Shown piece after piece: positions 1 through 8,849 of a stretch of DNA of 64,000 nt. The position numbers and the translations under genes were made by a program. Positions within the stretch are counted from its first letter, which is position 1; every line of letters begins with the position of its first letter. Where the stretch lies: NCBI RefSeq assembly GCF_001426925.1, contig NZ_LMFR01000012.1, positions 521,646 through 585,645 on the forward strand, in the 5' to 3' direction. The stretch is from Microbacterium sp. Root53. Its GTDB lineage: Bacteria; Actinomycetota; Actinomycetes; Actinomycetales; Microbacteriaceae. The notes under the pieces are model-generated. The model had not been told where the DNA came from and ran no database searches. It saw nothing but the letters and a program-made list of their open reading frames with translations.

Positions 1-1
1 G

Positions 2-676
2 CCGCTGCCGTTCCTCAACGACGCCGAGGAGGAGAACCCGGCCCTGGGCCTGCGCGGCATCCGCGCCCTGCGCGCGAACGAGCAGATCCTGCGCGATCAG
101 CTCACCGCGCTCGCGCAGGCCGACGCCGAGACCGACGCCGACCTGTGGGTCATGGCGCCCATGGTCGGCACGGTCGAGGAGGCCGTGTACTTCACCGGGC
201 TCGCGCGCGAGCTGGGGCTGAAGACCGCGGGTGTGATGGTCGAGGTGCCGTCGATCGCGCTCATGGCCGACCGCGCGCTCGCCCACACCGACTTCGCGTC
301 GATCGGCACGAACGACCTGACGCAGTACACGATGGCGGCGGATCGCCTGCTCGGCTCGGTCGCGACGCTGCAGGATCCGTGGCACCCCGCGGTGCTGCGG
401 CTCATCGCGCAGGTCGGCGAGGCCGGCGCGAAGCACGGCAAGCCGGTCGGCATCTGCGGCGAGGCCGCGGCCGATCCGCTGCTGGCGGTCGTGCTCGTGG
501 GCCTCGGCGCCACGACGCTGTCGATGGCGCCGGCCGCCCTGGCCGACGTCCGCTACTCGCTCGGCAGGTACACGCTCGACGACGCGCGGCGCATCGCCGC
601 GGCGGCGCTCGACGCCGACGACGCGGCCGGCGCACGCGCCGCGGCCCGTGCCGCGGCCGAGCAGCCCGCCTCCTGA
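2..676 (+). CDS. ptsI: PTS enzyme I, C-terminal part (partial)
   Basis: Phosphoenolpyruvate-protein phosphotransferase, the general PTS enzyme that moves phosphate from PEP to HPr in the cytoplasm. Only the last 224 codons are inside the window; the N-terminal phosphohistidine domain lies upstream. The visible part is the PEP-binding barrel: EENPALGLRGIR near the start, VMVEVPS, SIGTNDLTQYT, DPWHPAV and GICGEAAADP, whose Cys is the acid/base cysteine of the family. The C-terminus is Ala-rich. The stop lies 41 bp before mtlA in the same direction, so the general enzyme appears to share a transcript with the mannitol permease, which suggests co-induction by the polyol. Confidence 0.95.
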   Translation, partial: PLPFLNDAEEENPALGLRGIRALRANEQILRDQLTALAQADAETDADLWVMAPMVGTVEEAVYFTGLARELGLKTAGVMVEVPSIALMADRALAHTDFASIGTNDLTQYTMAADRLLGSVATLQDPWHPAVLRLIAQVGEAGAKHGKPVGICGEAAADPLLAVVLVGLGATTLSMAPAALADVRYSLGRYTLDDARRIAAAALDADDAAGARAAARAAAEQPAS

Positions 677-717
677 CCCCTTCCCCTCATCACACACCCG
701 AAGAAAGACGAGTCACC

Positions 718-2856
718 ATGACCGACACAGCAGCCGCGGCGACGTCGCCGGGCGCACTCCGTGTGGGCGTGCAGAAGTTCGGCACGTTCCTCTCCGGCAT
801 GATCATGCCGAACATCGCCGCGTTCATCGCCTGGGGTCTCATCACGGCCCTGTTCATCCCGAGCGGATGGATGGGCAGCGAGGGACCCGTCGAGGCCTGG
901 CGCTGGGCCGACTCCGCCATCCTCGGCGGCGGCACGGCGTCCGACGGCACCGAGTACCTCGGTCTCGTCGGCTCGATCATCACCTACCTGCTGCCGCTGC
1001 TGATCGCCTTCACGGGCGGCAACGTCGTGTACGGCCACCGCGGCGGCGTGGTCGGCGCCGTGGCGGCGATGGGCGTCATCATCGGGGCCCAGGGGACGAT
1101 CATGTTCCTCGGCGCGATGATCGCGGGACCGCTCACGGCCGAGATCCTGAAGCAGATCGAGAAGCTGTGGGACGGCAAGATCCGAGCCGGCTTCGAGATG
1201 CTGGTCAACAACTTCTCTGCCGGCTTCGTCGGCTTCTTCGCCGCACTCGCCTCGTTCTTCTGGCTTGCGCCGGTCATGAAGTGGCTCACGGAGATCCTCG
1301 GAAACGCGGTCGGATGGCTCGTCGACACCGGGCTCATCCCCCTCGCGAGCATCATCGTCGAGCCCGCCAAGGTGCTGTTCCTCAACAACGCGATCAACCA
1401 CGGTGTGTTCACTCCGATCGGCACCGAGCAGTCGCAGGAGTTCGGCCGCAGCCTGCTCTTCATGGTCGAGGCCAACCCCGGACCCGGTGCGGGCCTGCTG
1501 CTCGCGATCACGGTGTTCGGCGTGGGCGCCGCGCGCGCCACCGCGCCCGGCGCGTGGATCATCCAGTTCCTGGGCGGCATCCACGAGGTGTACTTCCCCT
1601 ACGTGCTCGCCAAGCCGGTCCTGATCCTGGGCCTCATCGCGGGCGGCGCCACGGGCGTGCTGACGAACGTGCTGTTCGGCTCGGGTCTCGTCGCCCCGGC
1701 GTCCCCCGGCTCGATCTTCGCGATCCTGATCCAGACCGCGCCGGGCAGCCACCTCGGCGTCATCCTGGCCGTGGTGCTCTCGGCCGCCGTCACGTTCCTC
1801 GTGACCGCGGCGTTCCTGCTGGCCAGCCGCCGTCGCGACCTCGCGGCGGAGGCCGCGGGCGGCGACAAGTTCGCCGCGGCCGTGGCGCAGACGCAGGCCA
1901 ACAAGGGCAAGTCGTCGGCCGCGCTCAGCGGGCTGGCGGGCGCCTCGACCGGTGCACTCAGCGCGCCGGCCCACGCGGTTCAGCGCGTCGTGTTCGCGTG
2001 CGACGCCGGCATGGGCTCGTCCGCCATGGGCGCCAGCGTGCTGCGCAGCAAGTTCAAGGCGGCCGGCCTGGACGACGTCACCGTCACCAACAAGGCGATC
2101 GCGGCGCTCGACGGCAACGCCGATCTCGTCGTCACGCAGGCGCAGCTGACCGACCGCGCGAAGCAGCGGGAGCCTGGCGCCGTGCACGTCTCGGTGGACA
2201 ACTTCATGAACTCGCCGCGCTACGACGAGATCGTGGAGCTGCTGCTGACGCAGCGCGCCACCGCCGAGGTCAAGGCCGAGCACCCGGTGGCCGAGACCGT
2301 CCCGGCCGCGCCCGACGGGGTCGCCGGCACCGCGCCCGCCCCCGCCACGCGCGCCGAGGCCCGTGCGGCCGCGGCGGCCGCCGAGGAGGAGCCGCTCCCC
2401 GAGGACCCCGCCCGCCCCGACGAGGGCGTGCTGAGCCTCGGCAACGTGCGCATCCACGAGGGCTCCGTCTCGCGTGAGGAGGCGATCCGCGAGGCTGCCG
2501 ACCTGCTGCAGCAGACGGGCGCCGTCACGAGCGCGTACCACGACGCGATGCTCGCCCGCGAGCAGACCGTGTCGACCTACATGGGCAACGAGCTCGCGAT
2601 CCCGCACGGCACCAACGACGCGAAGGACGCGGTCCTGGCCTCGGCCCTGACGGTCATCCGCTACGACGGCGGCGTGGACTGGGACGGCGACGAGGTGCGC
2701 TTCGTGGTCGGCATCGCCGGCAAGGGCGACGAGCACCTGGGCCTCCTGCAGAACGTCGCGATGCTGTTCTCGGACGACGAGCAGGTCGCCCGGCTCAAGG
2801 CGGCGAAGACCCCCGAGGAGCTCTACGAGCTCTTCAAGACGGTGAACGAGGACTGA
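718..2856 (+). CDS. mtlA: PTS mannitol-specific EIICBA
   Basis: Membrane permease and phosphotransferase that imports mannitol as mannitol 1-phosphate. The 712 residues hold all three domains in order: a membrane IIC domain (about 15-350, multiple hydrophobic segments), IIB with the phosphorylated Cys at about 428 in [13 protein letters not shown], an Ala/Pro/Glu-rich linker (about 520-565), and IIA with the active His at about 630 in NELAIPHGT. The length fits classical CBA fusions, since many actinobacteria and firmicutes carry IIA separately. The ATG follows an AAGAAAGACGAG purine stretch. It lies between ptsI and mtlD, 4 bp from the latter, which makes the mannitol assignment firm. Confidence 0.95.
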   Translation: MTDTAAAATSPGALRVGVQKFGTFLSGMIMPNIAAFIAWGLITALFIPSGWMGSEGPVEAWRWADSAILGGGTASDGTEYLGLVGSIITYLLPLLIAFTGGNVVYGHRGGVVGAVAAMGVIIGAQGTIMFLGAMIAGPLTAEILKQIEKLWDGKIRAGFEMLVNNFSAGFVGFFAALASFFWLAPVMKWLTEILGNAVGWLVDTGLIPLASIIVEPAKVLFLNNAINHGVFTPIGTEQSQEFGRSLLFMVEANPGPGAGLLLAITVFGVGAARATAPGAWIIQFLGGIHEVYFPYVLAKPVLILGLIAGGATGVLTNVLFGSGLVAPASPGSIFAILIQTAPGSHLGVILAVVLSAAVTFLVTAAFLLASRRRDLAAEAAGGDKFAAAVAQTQANKGKSSAALSGLAGASTGALSAPAHAVQRVVFACDAGMGSSAMGASVLRSKFKAAGLDDVTVTNKAIAALDGNADLVVTQAQLTDRAKQREPGAVHVSVDNFMNSPRYDEIVELLLTQRATAEVKAEHPVAETVPAAPDGVAGTAPAPATRAEARAAAAAAEEEPLPEDPARPDEGVLSLGNVRIHEGSVSREEAIREAADLLQQTGAVTSAYHDAMLAREQTVSTYMGNELAIPHGTNDAKDAVLASALTVIRYDGGVDWDGDEVRFVVGIAGKGDEHLGLLQNVAMLFSDDEQVARLKAAKTPEELYELFKTVNED

Positions 2857-2860
2857 TCAC

Positions 2861-4015
2861 ATGGCGAAGGCCGTTCACTTCGGCGCGGGCAACATCGGAC
2901 GCGGATTCGTGGGGCTCCTGCTCCACGAGGGCGGGTACGAGGTGGTGTTCTCGGACGTGGCGACCGCGCTGGTCGATGCGATCAACGCCGCCGACGAGTA
3001 CACCGTGCACGAGGTCGGCGAGGGCGGCCGGGATCGCGTGGTCACCGGGTTCCGCGCGATCGACAGCGCCGCGGACCCCGACGGCGTGGCGGCGGAGGTG
3101 GCGACGGCGGACGTCGTCACCACCGCCGTCGGGCCGACCGTGCTGCGCTTCATCGCGCCGCACATCGTCGCGGGCCTCGCGCTGCGCGAGCCCAACGCCG
3201 CTCCCCTGCAGGTCATGGCGTGCGAGAACGCGATCGGCGCGACCGACACGCTGCGCGCGCACATGCAGGAGGCCGCGGGCGAGGCATGGGACGCGCTCGC
3301 CGGCCGCGCCGTGTTCGCGAACACGGCCGTCGACCGGATCGTCCCGGGCCAGCCCGAGGGACAGGGCATCGACGTGACCGTCGAGCCGTTCTACGAGTGG
3401 GCGATCGAGCGTCACCCGTTCGGCGACGCTCCCCCGTCCATCCCGGGCGCGCACTTCGTCGACGACCTGGCGCCCTACATCGAGCGCAAGCTGTTCACGG
3501 TCAACACGGGCCACGCGACCGCCGCCTACCTGGGAGCGCGCGCGGGGCTCGAGAAGATCTCGGACGCGCTCGCGGACGAGACCGTGGCCGCGGGTGTCGC
3601 CCGGGCGCTCGAGGAGACCTCGGGGATCCTCGTCGCCAAGCACGGCTTCGACCCCGCGGAGCTCGCCGAGTATCGCGCCACGATCCTCGGCCGCTTCCGC
3701 AACCCGGCCCTGCCCGACACGGTGCGGCGTGTCGGCCGCCAGCCGCTGCGCAAGCTGTCGCGCCACGAGCGGTTCGTGGGCCCGGCGGCGGAGGCGGTCG
3801 AGCGGGGGCTCCCGGTGGACGGCCTGCTGGCCGCCATGGGCGCCGCGCTCGTGTTCTACGACCCCGAGGACGAGCAGTCGGTCGAGCTCCGCCGCCTCCT
3901 GGCGGAGCTCGATCCGAACGCGTTCACCGCGCACGTGACGGGCCTGGAGCCCCAGCACCCGCTGTTCGCGCGGTTCGCGGCCGTGGTCGCGGAGGCGCAG
4001 TCGGCGCAGCGCTGA
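2861..4015 (+). CDS. mtlD: Mannitol-1-phosphate 5-dehydrogenase
   Basis: NAD-dependent oxidation of mannitol 1-phosphate to fructose 6-phosphate, which feeds glycolysis. The 384-aa protein opens with the Rossmann motif [13 protein letters not shown] (residues 6-18). It has the long-chain polyol dehydrogenase signature KLFTVNTGH, with catalytic Lys about 210, Asn 215 and His 218. Length is normal for the family. Its ATG is 4 bp after the mtlA stop, so the two are translationally close, and a strong hairpin follows. No mannitol regulator is visible in the window, so the operon must be controlled from elsewhere or by sequences upstream of ptsI. Confidence 0.96.
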   Translation: MAKAVHFGAGNIGRGFVGLLLHEGGYEVVFSDVATALVDAINAADEYTVHEVGEGGRDRVVTGFRAIDSAADPDGVAAEVATADVVTTAVGPTVLRFIAPHIVAGLALREPNAAPLQVMACENAIGATDTLRAHMQEAAGEAWDALAGRAVFANTAVDRIVPGQPEGQGIDVTVEPFYEWAIERHPFGDAPPSIPGAHFVDDLAPYIERKLFTVNTGHATAAYLGARAGLEKISDALADETVAAGVARALEETSGILVAKHGFDPAELAEYRATILGRFRNPALPDTVRRVGRQPLRKLSRHERFVGPAAEAVERGLPVDGLLAAMGAALVFYDPEDEQSVELRRLLAELDPNAFTAHVTGLEPQHPLFARFAAVVAEAQSAQR

Positions 4016-4026
4016 TCAGAGGCGCA

Positions 4027-4070
4027 GGACCCCGCGGGCCCCGGTGGCGACACCGGATTCCGCGGGGTCC
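4027..4070 (+). terminator. Hairpin terminator after mtlD
   Basis: GGACCCCGCGG (4027-4037) pairs perfectly with CCGCGGGGTCC (4060-4070). A second hairpin, CCGGTG-GCGA-CACCGG, sits inside the loop. It starts 11 bp after the mtlD stop and precedes the promoter of the IclR gene. No U-tract follows, as is common in high-GC actinobacteria. Confidence 0.7.
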
Positions 4071-4109
4071 GTCCGTCTCCGCGGGTCCGAGAAAATAGTC
4101 GAAATTTCG

Positions 4110-4124
4110 GTTCGATAATCGAAC
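4110..4124. promoter_or_regulatory. Perfect 15-bp palindrome, probable IclR operator
   Basis: GTTCGATAATCGAAC is a perfect palindrome around one central base. The same 15-mer occurs at 6917-6931. It covers the -35 position of a probable promoter whose -10 is TAGGAT (4133-4138), 7 nt before the GTG of the IclR gene. This placement suggests autorepression. A second palindrome, CGAAATTTCG (4100-4109), abuts it. IclR proteins commonly bind such 15-bp sites; binding here is inferred. Confidence 0.65.
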
Positions 4125-4145
4125 GCGGCGGCTAGGATCGGTCGC

Positions 4146-4895
4146 GTGAGCGAGACATCCGAGACCGTCGCCGTCGACACAGCCCGTCCCGCTGCGCGCG
4201 CGGGCGCGCAGGCCGGCTCCCAGACCCTGAGCCGGGGCATCCGGCTGCTCGAGGTGCTCGCGGCCGCGGATCGGGCCATGTCGATCGACGAGCTCGCGGT
4301 GTCGCTCGGGGTCCATCGATCGGTCGCCTACCGGCTGCTGCGCACGCTCGAGGACCACGGCCTCGTGTCCCGCGGCGGCTCCGGGCTGGTGTCGCTGGGC
4401 GCCGGCCTCGCGGCGCTCGCCGCCAGCGTGTCGCGCGATCTGCAGCAGGCCGCGCTCCCCGAGCTCGCCGAGGCGGCCGACGACCTCGGCATGACCTGCC
4501 TGCTGGTGCTGCTCGAGTCGGACGAGGGCATCACGGTCGTGAGCACTCCCCCGCGCCGCACGGTGGCGGTGTCGTACCAGCCCGGCCACCGGCATCCGAT
4601 CACGCGCGGGGCGCCAGGCAAGGCGCTGTTGATGGAGCTCGCGGACACCGCGTGGCCGCCGGACGCGCCGGCGCAGCTGCGCGCCGAGATCGAGCTCAGC
4701 CGCGAGCGCGGCTACGCCACCAGCCACGACGAGGTCGTGGCGTCGCTGTGGTCGGTCGCCGTGCCGCTCGTGCTGCCGGGCCAGCCGCTGGCGGCCGTCG
4801 CGGCGATCCACGTCTCGCTGCCCCGGCCCGAGCCGGAGATCGCCGAACGGCTGCACGCCGCCGCGGCAGGCATCGCGCGCGCCCTCGGCGCCTGA
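4146..4895 (+). CDS. IclR-family transcriptional regulator
   Basis: A 249-aa IclR regulator. After about 25 Ala-rich residues comes the winged HTH (about 30-85; SIDELAVSLGVHRSVAYRLL), followed by the C-terminal effector-binding domain to about 245. GTG is the start: TAGGAT lies 7 nt upstream and no Shine-Dalgarno is present, so the mRNA is probably leaderless. The neighbour on the opposite strand is an aromatic monooxygenase gene. The 15-bp palindrome over this promoter is repeated in the region between the monooxygenase gene and the TPP-enzyme gene. I infer that it controls these two genes, and possibly the MHS transporter, in response to an aromatic or keto acid. The effector is unknown. 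Confidence 0.88.
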   Translation: MSETSETVAVDTARPAARAGAQAGSQTLSRGIRLLEVLAAADRAMSIDELAVSLGVHRSVAYRLLRTLEDHGLVSRGGSGLVSLGAGLAALAASVSRDLQQAALPELAEAADDLGMTCLLVLLESDEGITVVSTPPRRTVAVSYQPGHRHPITRGAPGKALLMELADTAWPPDAPAQLRAEIELSRERGYATSHDEVVASLWSVAVPLVLPGQPLAAVAAIHVSLPRPEPEIAERLHAAAAGIARALGA

Positions 4896-4896
4896 G

Positions 4897-4929
4897 CCCG
4901 GCGCCTCTCGATCGAGCAGAGGCGCCGGG
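4897..4929. terminator. Bidirectional hairpin between convergent genes
   Basis: CCCGGCGCCTCT (4897-4908) and AGAGGCGCCGGG (4918-4929) form a perfect 12-bp stem with a 9-nt loop. It lies between the converging stops of the IclR gene (plus) and the monooxygenase gene (minus), so it can serve both. Confidence 0.75.
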
Positions 4930-4937
4930 AGACGCGA

Positions 4938-6857
4938 TCAGACGGTCGCGCGCTGCGGCACGAACACGCCCGCGAAGAACGCCGCGAGCGCGTCGGTGGC
5001 GTCGAGGGGAAGCACGTCGGCCACGTAGTGGTCCGGGCGGACGACCACGATCGCGCCGTCGCGGCTGATGCCGCGCGCCTCGAAGATGTCGTCGGCCGGA
5101 TCGGCCGCGTAGACCTTCTCGTAGTCGACGACCTGGAACGGCCCCACCTTCGGCAGGAAGATCGCGGGGACGCGGTCCATCTCGACCCGCGGGTGGTCCT
5201 GCTGGTAGATCACCTTGACGTCGAACCAGGCGTCGACGTCCGCGCCCTCCGGCGTGTAGGCGACGACGGGGGAATCCGGCGCCGAGGCCAGCCATTCCGC
5301 GAGCTCGGTCGTCTTCGAGGGCTCGCCGGCCGCGGCGGCGTCGGCGAACACGTAGATGCGCCAGCGGCCGTCCGCGCGGTGATGATGGCCGAGATGCTTG
5401 GGGTTGGCGTCGCAGACGCGCACGACAGGGTTCGACTTGAAGCGCTTGCCGACGGGGAACCCGGTCGCCAGCTCCTGGCGCGCCGCGCCGTCGATGATCA
5501 TCGACGGCTCGTACTGGGTCATGAAGCCGGCCGGGAACTCGATGGTCTTCATGTAGAAGTCCTCGAGCGCCGACGGATCCTCCATCTCCTCGGGCTTGGC
5601 CGCCATGAGCGTCGACCACTTCTTGTCGAACTCGATCAGGTTCACGGCGACCTGCTGGCGCTCGGCCGAGTAGGTGTCCAGCAGCGACTCGGGCGCGCGG
5701 CCCTCGAGCACGTGCGCCAGCTTCCAGGCGATGTTCCACCCGTCCTGCATCGAGACGTTCATGCCCTGGCCGGCCTTGGCGGAGTGCGTGTGGCACGCGT
5801 CGCCGGCGATGAAGACGCGCGGCGTGCGGGCGCCGTCCTCGCCGACCGGCACGTCGTCGAACTTGTCGGTCACGCGGTGGCCGACCTCGTACACGCTGCG
5901 CCACGCGACGTTCTTCACGGTGAGCGTGTAGGGGTGCAGGATGCGGTTGGCGCGGGCCTCGACCTCCTCCTGGGAGGTCTGGCGGACGCGCCCGTTGTCG
6001 TCGTGGGGCACCTCGCCGAGGTCGACGTACATCCGGAACAGGTGGTTCCCCTCGCGCGGGATGTGCAGGATGCTGCCGCCGTCGTGCGACTGGATCGCGC
6101 ACTTGGTGCGGATGTCGGGGAAGTCGGTCTCGGCGAGCACGTCCATGACGCCCCAGGCGTGGAACGCCTGGTCGCCGACCAGCTTGCGCCCGATCGACTC
6201 GCGCACGCGGCTGCGCGCGCCGTCGGCGCCGACCACGTACTTCGCACGCACCGTGCGCTCCTCGCCCTCGGCGACGCCGGCCGAAGAGCCGGCGCCCTCG
6301 GCGCGGCGGAGGGTCACCTCGACGGGGTGCTCGCCGTCCTCGTCGACGCGGAGCGCGACGAACTCCCAGCCCCAGTCCGGCTCGAGGCGCCCCGGCGCGT
6401 TGCGCGCATACTCGGCGAAGTAGTCCAGGACCCGCGCCTGGTTGACGATCAGGTGCGGGAACTCGCTCATGCCGTGCGGGTCGTCGGGCGTGCGTGCCGC
6501 GCGCACGATGTTCGCCGGGTTCTCGGGATCCGGCTTCCAGAAGCACATCTCCGTGATCCGATAGGCCTCCTCCGTGATCCGGTCGGCGAAGCCGAACGCC
6601 TGGAAGGTCTCGACGCTGCGGGCCTGGATGCCGTCGGCCTGACCCACCGCGAGCCGCCCCGGACGGCGATCGATGAGGCGGGTCGAGATGCCGCCGAACT
6701 GGGCCAGCTGCGCGGCCGCGATCATGCCGGCCGGGCCGGCGCCGACGATCAGCACGTCCATCTCGTCGGGAAGCTCCGGAGCGCGATCCAGGCCGATGCC
6801 CTCGGCGGGCTGCACCCGCGGGTCTCCCGACACGTAGCCATGGTGGTGGAACTGCAC
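4938..6857 (-). CDS. FAD-dependent aromatic (phenol/3-hydroxybenzoate-type) monooxygenase
   Basis: A 639-aa class A flavoprotein hydroxylase of the phenol 2-monooxygenase/3-hydroxybenzoate 4-monooxygenase family. It would hydroxylate a phenolic ring using NAD(P)H and O2. GAGPAG at 39-44 binds FAD. The DG motif (VVGADGARSRVRE) and the GDACHTHSAKAGQGMN motif follow. The last 200 residues form the thioredoxin-like C-terminal domain typical of this family. GTG at 6857 is chosen because GGAGAG precedes it and the family N-terminus MQFHHHGYVSGDPRVQP begins there; an open frame continues upstream without a better start. A 3-hydroxybenzoate 4-hydroxylase role (giving protocatechuate) is the closest match I recognise, but the substrate is not proven. 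Confidence 0.85.
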   Translation of the reverse strand: MQFHHHGYVSGDPRVQPAEGIGLDRAPELPDEMDVLIVGAGPAGMIAAAQLAQFGGISTRLIDRRPGRLAVGQADGIQARSVETFQAFGFADRITEEAYRITEMCFWKPDPENPANIVRAARTPDDPHGMSEFPHLIVNQARVLDYFAEYARNAPGRLEPDWGWEFVALRVDEDGEHPVEVTLRRAEGAGSSAGVAEGEERTVRAKYVVGADGARSRVRESIGRKLVGDQAFHAWGVMDVLAETDFPDIRTKCAIQSHDGGSILHIPREGNHLFRMYVDLGEVPHDDNGRVRQTSQEEVEARANRILHPYTLTVKNVAWRSVYEVGHRVTDKFDDVPVGEDGARTPRVFIAGDACHTHSAKAGQGMNVSMQDGWNIAWKLAHVLEGRAPESLLDTYSAERQQVAVNLIEFDKKWSTLMAAKPEEMEDPSALEDFYMKTIEFPAGFMTQYEPSMIIDGAARQELATGFPVGKRFKSNPVVRVCDANPKHLGHHHRADGRWRIYVFADAAAAGEPSKTTELAEWLASAPDSPVVAYTPEGADVDAWFDVKVIYQQDHPRVEMDRVPAIFLPKVGPFQVVDYEKVYAADPADDIFEARGISRDGAIVVVRPDHYVADVLPLDATDALAAFFAGVFVPQRATV

Positions 6858-6916
6858 GGACTCTCCTACCTCTCGAGGCCCCGCGTCGTCGTGGAGCCGG
6901 ACTCGCCACCTTCGGC

Positions 6917-6951
6917 GTTCGATAATCGAACGGCGCGTTCGCTTATCGATC
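6917..6951. promoter_or_regulatory. Tandem IclR-type operators, 20 bp apart
   Basis: GTTCGATAATCGAAC (6917-6931) is identical to the palindrome before the IclR gene. GTTCGCTTATCGATC (6937-6951) matches it at 12 of 15 positions. Their starts are exactly 20 bp apart, about two helical turns, so two dimers would bind one face of the DNA. They lie in the 273-bp region between the monooxygenase gene and the TPP-enzyme gene. A second TTAGGAT element lies at 6991-6997. Confidence 0.65.
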
Positions 6952-7130
6952 ACAGTGATTCTACGGAGCACACGCGTGCCGCGCAACCGGTTAGGATCGT
7001 GACAGTCCGGACTGGCCGCACGCCAGGACCGGTGCTCGAAAAAGGGGCACGAAGCCGACGGCGAGACACATACGGGAATCCGCAGTCCACCCGTCTCTCT
7101 CAGACACCGTCGTCTCGAAAGGCCTTCGCC

Positions 7131-8780
7131 ATGCCCACCGTCTCCGCACACGTCGCCGCCGCGCTCTCGCGCCACCTCGATCAGGTCTTCGGCCTGATGG
7201 GCAACGGCAACGCCCACCTGCTGGACGCGCTGCTGCGCGACACCGGCGCCGCCTTCACCGCCGTGCGTCACGAGGTCGGCGCGGTCGTCGCCGCCGACGC
7301 GCACTTCCGCGTCTCGGGCCGGATCGCCGCCGCCACGACCACGTACGGCGCGGGATTCACCAACACGCTCACCGCGCTCGCCGAGTCGGCACAGGCGCGC
7401 ATCCCGCTCGTGCTCGTGGTCGGAGACCAGCCGACGCACGGCCCTCGCCCGTGGGACGTCGACCAGATCGCGCTCGCGTCGGCCGTCGGCGTGCGCACGT
7501 ATACCGTCGGCCGCCTCGACGCGGCCGCGACCACGGTGATCGCCATCGAGCACGCGCTGGCCAACCGCACCCCGGTCGTGATCGCCCTCCCCTACGACAC
7601 CCCCACGCTCGACGCGGGCCCCATCCCGCCCCTGCCCGAGCCGCGCCTCCCCGGCCCCGTGATGCCGTCGGCGGACGCGCGCGCCGCGATCACCCGCGCC
7701 GCCGAGGCCCTCGCGGGCGCCGAGCGCCCCGTGCTGCTCGCCGGACGCGGCGCCTGGCTCGCGGGCGCCACCGACGCGCTCGGTCGGCTCGCGGCCGCCG
7801 CCGGGGCCGTGACCGCGACCACCGCCCTTGGCCGCGGCGTGTTCCCGGACGGCGAGCACGACCTCGGCGTCACCGGCGGCTTCGGCGCGCCTGGCGCGAT
7901 GGATCTGATCCACGGCGCCGACGTGGTCGTGGCGATCGGGGCCAGCCTGAGCCCGTTCACGATGCGCTTCGGCGAGCTGCTCACGCCCGAGGCCCGGCTC
8001 ATCCAGGTCGACATCGCGCCGACCGCGACGCACCCGCGCGTGGGCGAGTACATCCGGGGCGACGCCCGGGCCGTGGCAGAGCTCCTGGCGGACGACGTCG
8101 CCCGGCTCCGCACGGCCCGCGGATCGTGGCGCGATTCCGTCGACGCCGCTCCGCTGCGGCGCCAGGTCGTCGAGGGCGAGTTCGCACCCGACGGCCGGCT
8201 CGATCCCCGCGCGGCGGCGGCCCGCATCGGCGAGCTGCTCCCGGCCGACCGGATCGTGGTGAGCGACGGCGGGCACTTCATCGCGTGGGCGAACATGTTC
8301 TGGGACGTCGCCTCGCCGGGCCGGATGGTGATGGTCGGCACGGCGTTCCAGTCGATCGGCCTGGGCTGGCCCAGCGTGGCCGGCGCGGTGCAGGCCGACC
8401 CCGAGGCGACCGTGGTGCTCACCACGGGTGACGGCGGGGGCCTGATGGCGCTGGCCGACCTCGAGACCGCGGTGCGGGCCGCGCGCGGCCGCGGCATCGC
8501 CGTGGTCTGGAACGACGCGGCCTACAGCGCCGAGGTGAACCTCTATGGCCTGAAGGGCCTGCACGAGGGCCCGATGCGCATCCCTCAGGTCGACTTCGCG
8601 GCGCTCGGCCGCGCGGCCGGCGCCGAGGGGGTCGTGGTGGAGCGCCTCGCCGACCTCGAGCGTCTCGCGACCTGGGCCGCGGAGCCGGTCGCCACCCGCC
8701 CGTTCCTGCTGCTCGACCTGCGCATCTCGGGTGACGTGATCGCGCCGTACCAGCACGAGGTCATCCGCGTGAACTCCTGA
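7131..8780 (+). CDS. Thiamine-diphosphate-dependent enzyme, acetolactate synthase-like
   Basis: A 549-aa TPP enzyme with the usual three domains. The N-terminal Pyr domain has the catalytic Glu at 48 in AVRHEVGAVVAADA. A central domain follows, then the C-terminal PP domain with GDGGGLMALADLE and a downstream NDAAY, which form the Mg/TPP motif. Relatives include acetolactate synthase, benzoylformate decarboxylase and similar 2-keto-acid decarboxylases or lyases, and the sequence does not decide between them. GAAAGG precedes the ATG. It is divergent from the aromatic monooxygenase gene and shares its operator region, so a role in processing a keto acid or aldehyde side chain of an aromatic substrate is plausible. 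No acetolactate synthase small subunit or branched-chain genes are near. Confidence 0.75.
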   Translation: MPTVSAHVAAALSRHLDQVFGLMGNGNAHLLDALLRDTGAAFTAVRHEVGAVVAADAHFRVSGRIAAATTTYGAGFTNTLTALAESAQARIPLVLVVGDQPTHGPRPWDVDQIALASAVGVRTYTVGRLDAAATTVIAIEHALANRTPVVIALPYDTPTLDAGPIPPLPEPRLPGPVMPSADARAAITRAAEALAGAERPVLLAGRGAWLAGATDALGRLAAAAGAVTATTALGRGVFPDGEHDLGVTGGFGAPGAMDLIHGADVVVAIGASLSPFTMRFGELLTPEARLIQVDIAPTATHPRVGEYIRGDARAVAELLADDVARLRTARGSWRDSVDAAPLRRQVVEGEFAPDGRLDPRAAAARIGELLPADRIVVSDGGHFIAWANMFWDVASPGRMVMVGTAFQSIGLGWPSVAGAVQADPEATVVLTTGDGGGLMALADLETAVRAARGRGIAVVWNDAAYSAEVNLYGLKGLHEGPMRIPQVDFAALGRAAGAEGVVVERLADLERLATWAAEPVATRPFLLLDLRISGDVIAPYQHEVIRVNS

Positions 8781-8795
8781 CAGCACAGAGACGGA

Positions 8796-8827
8796 GAGGC
8801 CGCCCCGGACGGATCCGGGGCGGCCTC
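8796..8827. terminator. Strong bidirectional hairpin
   Basis: GAGGCCGCCCCGGA (8796-8809) pairs perfectly with TCCGGGGCGGCCTC (8814-8827) around a 4-nt loop. Flanking A and T residues serve as short tails. It lies between the converging ends of the TPP-enzyme gene and the MHS transporter gene. Confidence 0.85.
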
Positions 8828-8849
8828 TTCACGTCGACGCGGGGCTGCG

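Noticed and set aside
4938..8786. Very long open frames on both strands over the monooxygenase and TPP-enzyme genes (about 1250-1280 codons each).
   Set aside because: They are read-through antisense frames produced by high G+C codon bias. The protein motifs end where the annotated starts are, and the extra parts are low-complexity Arg/His/Gly-rich.
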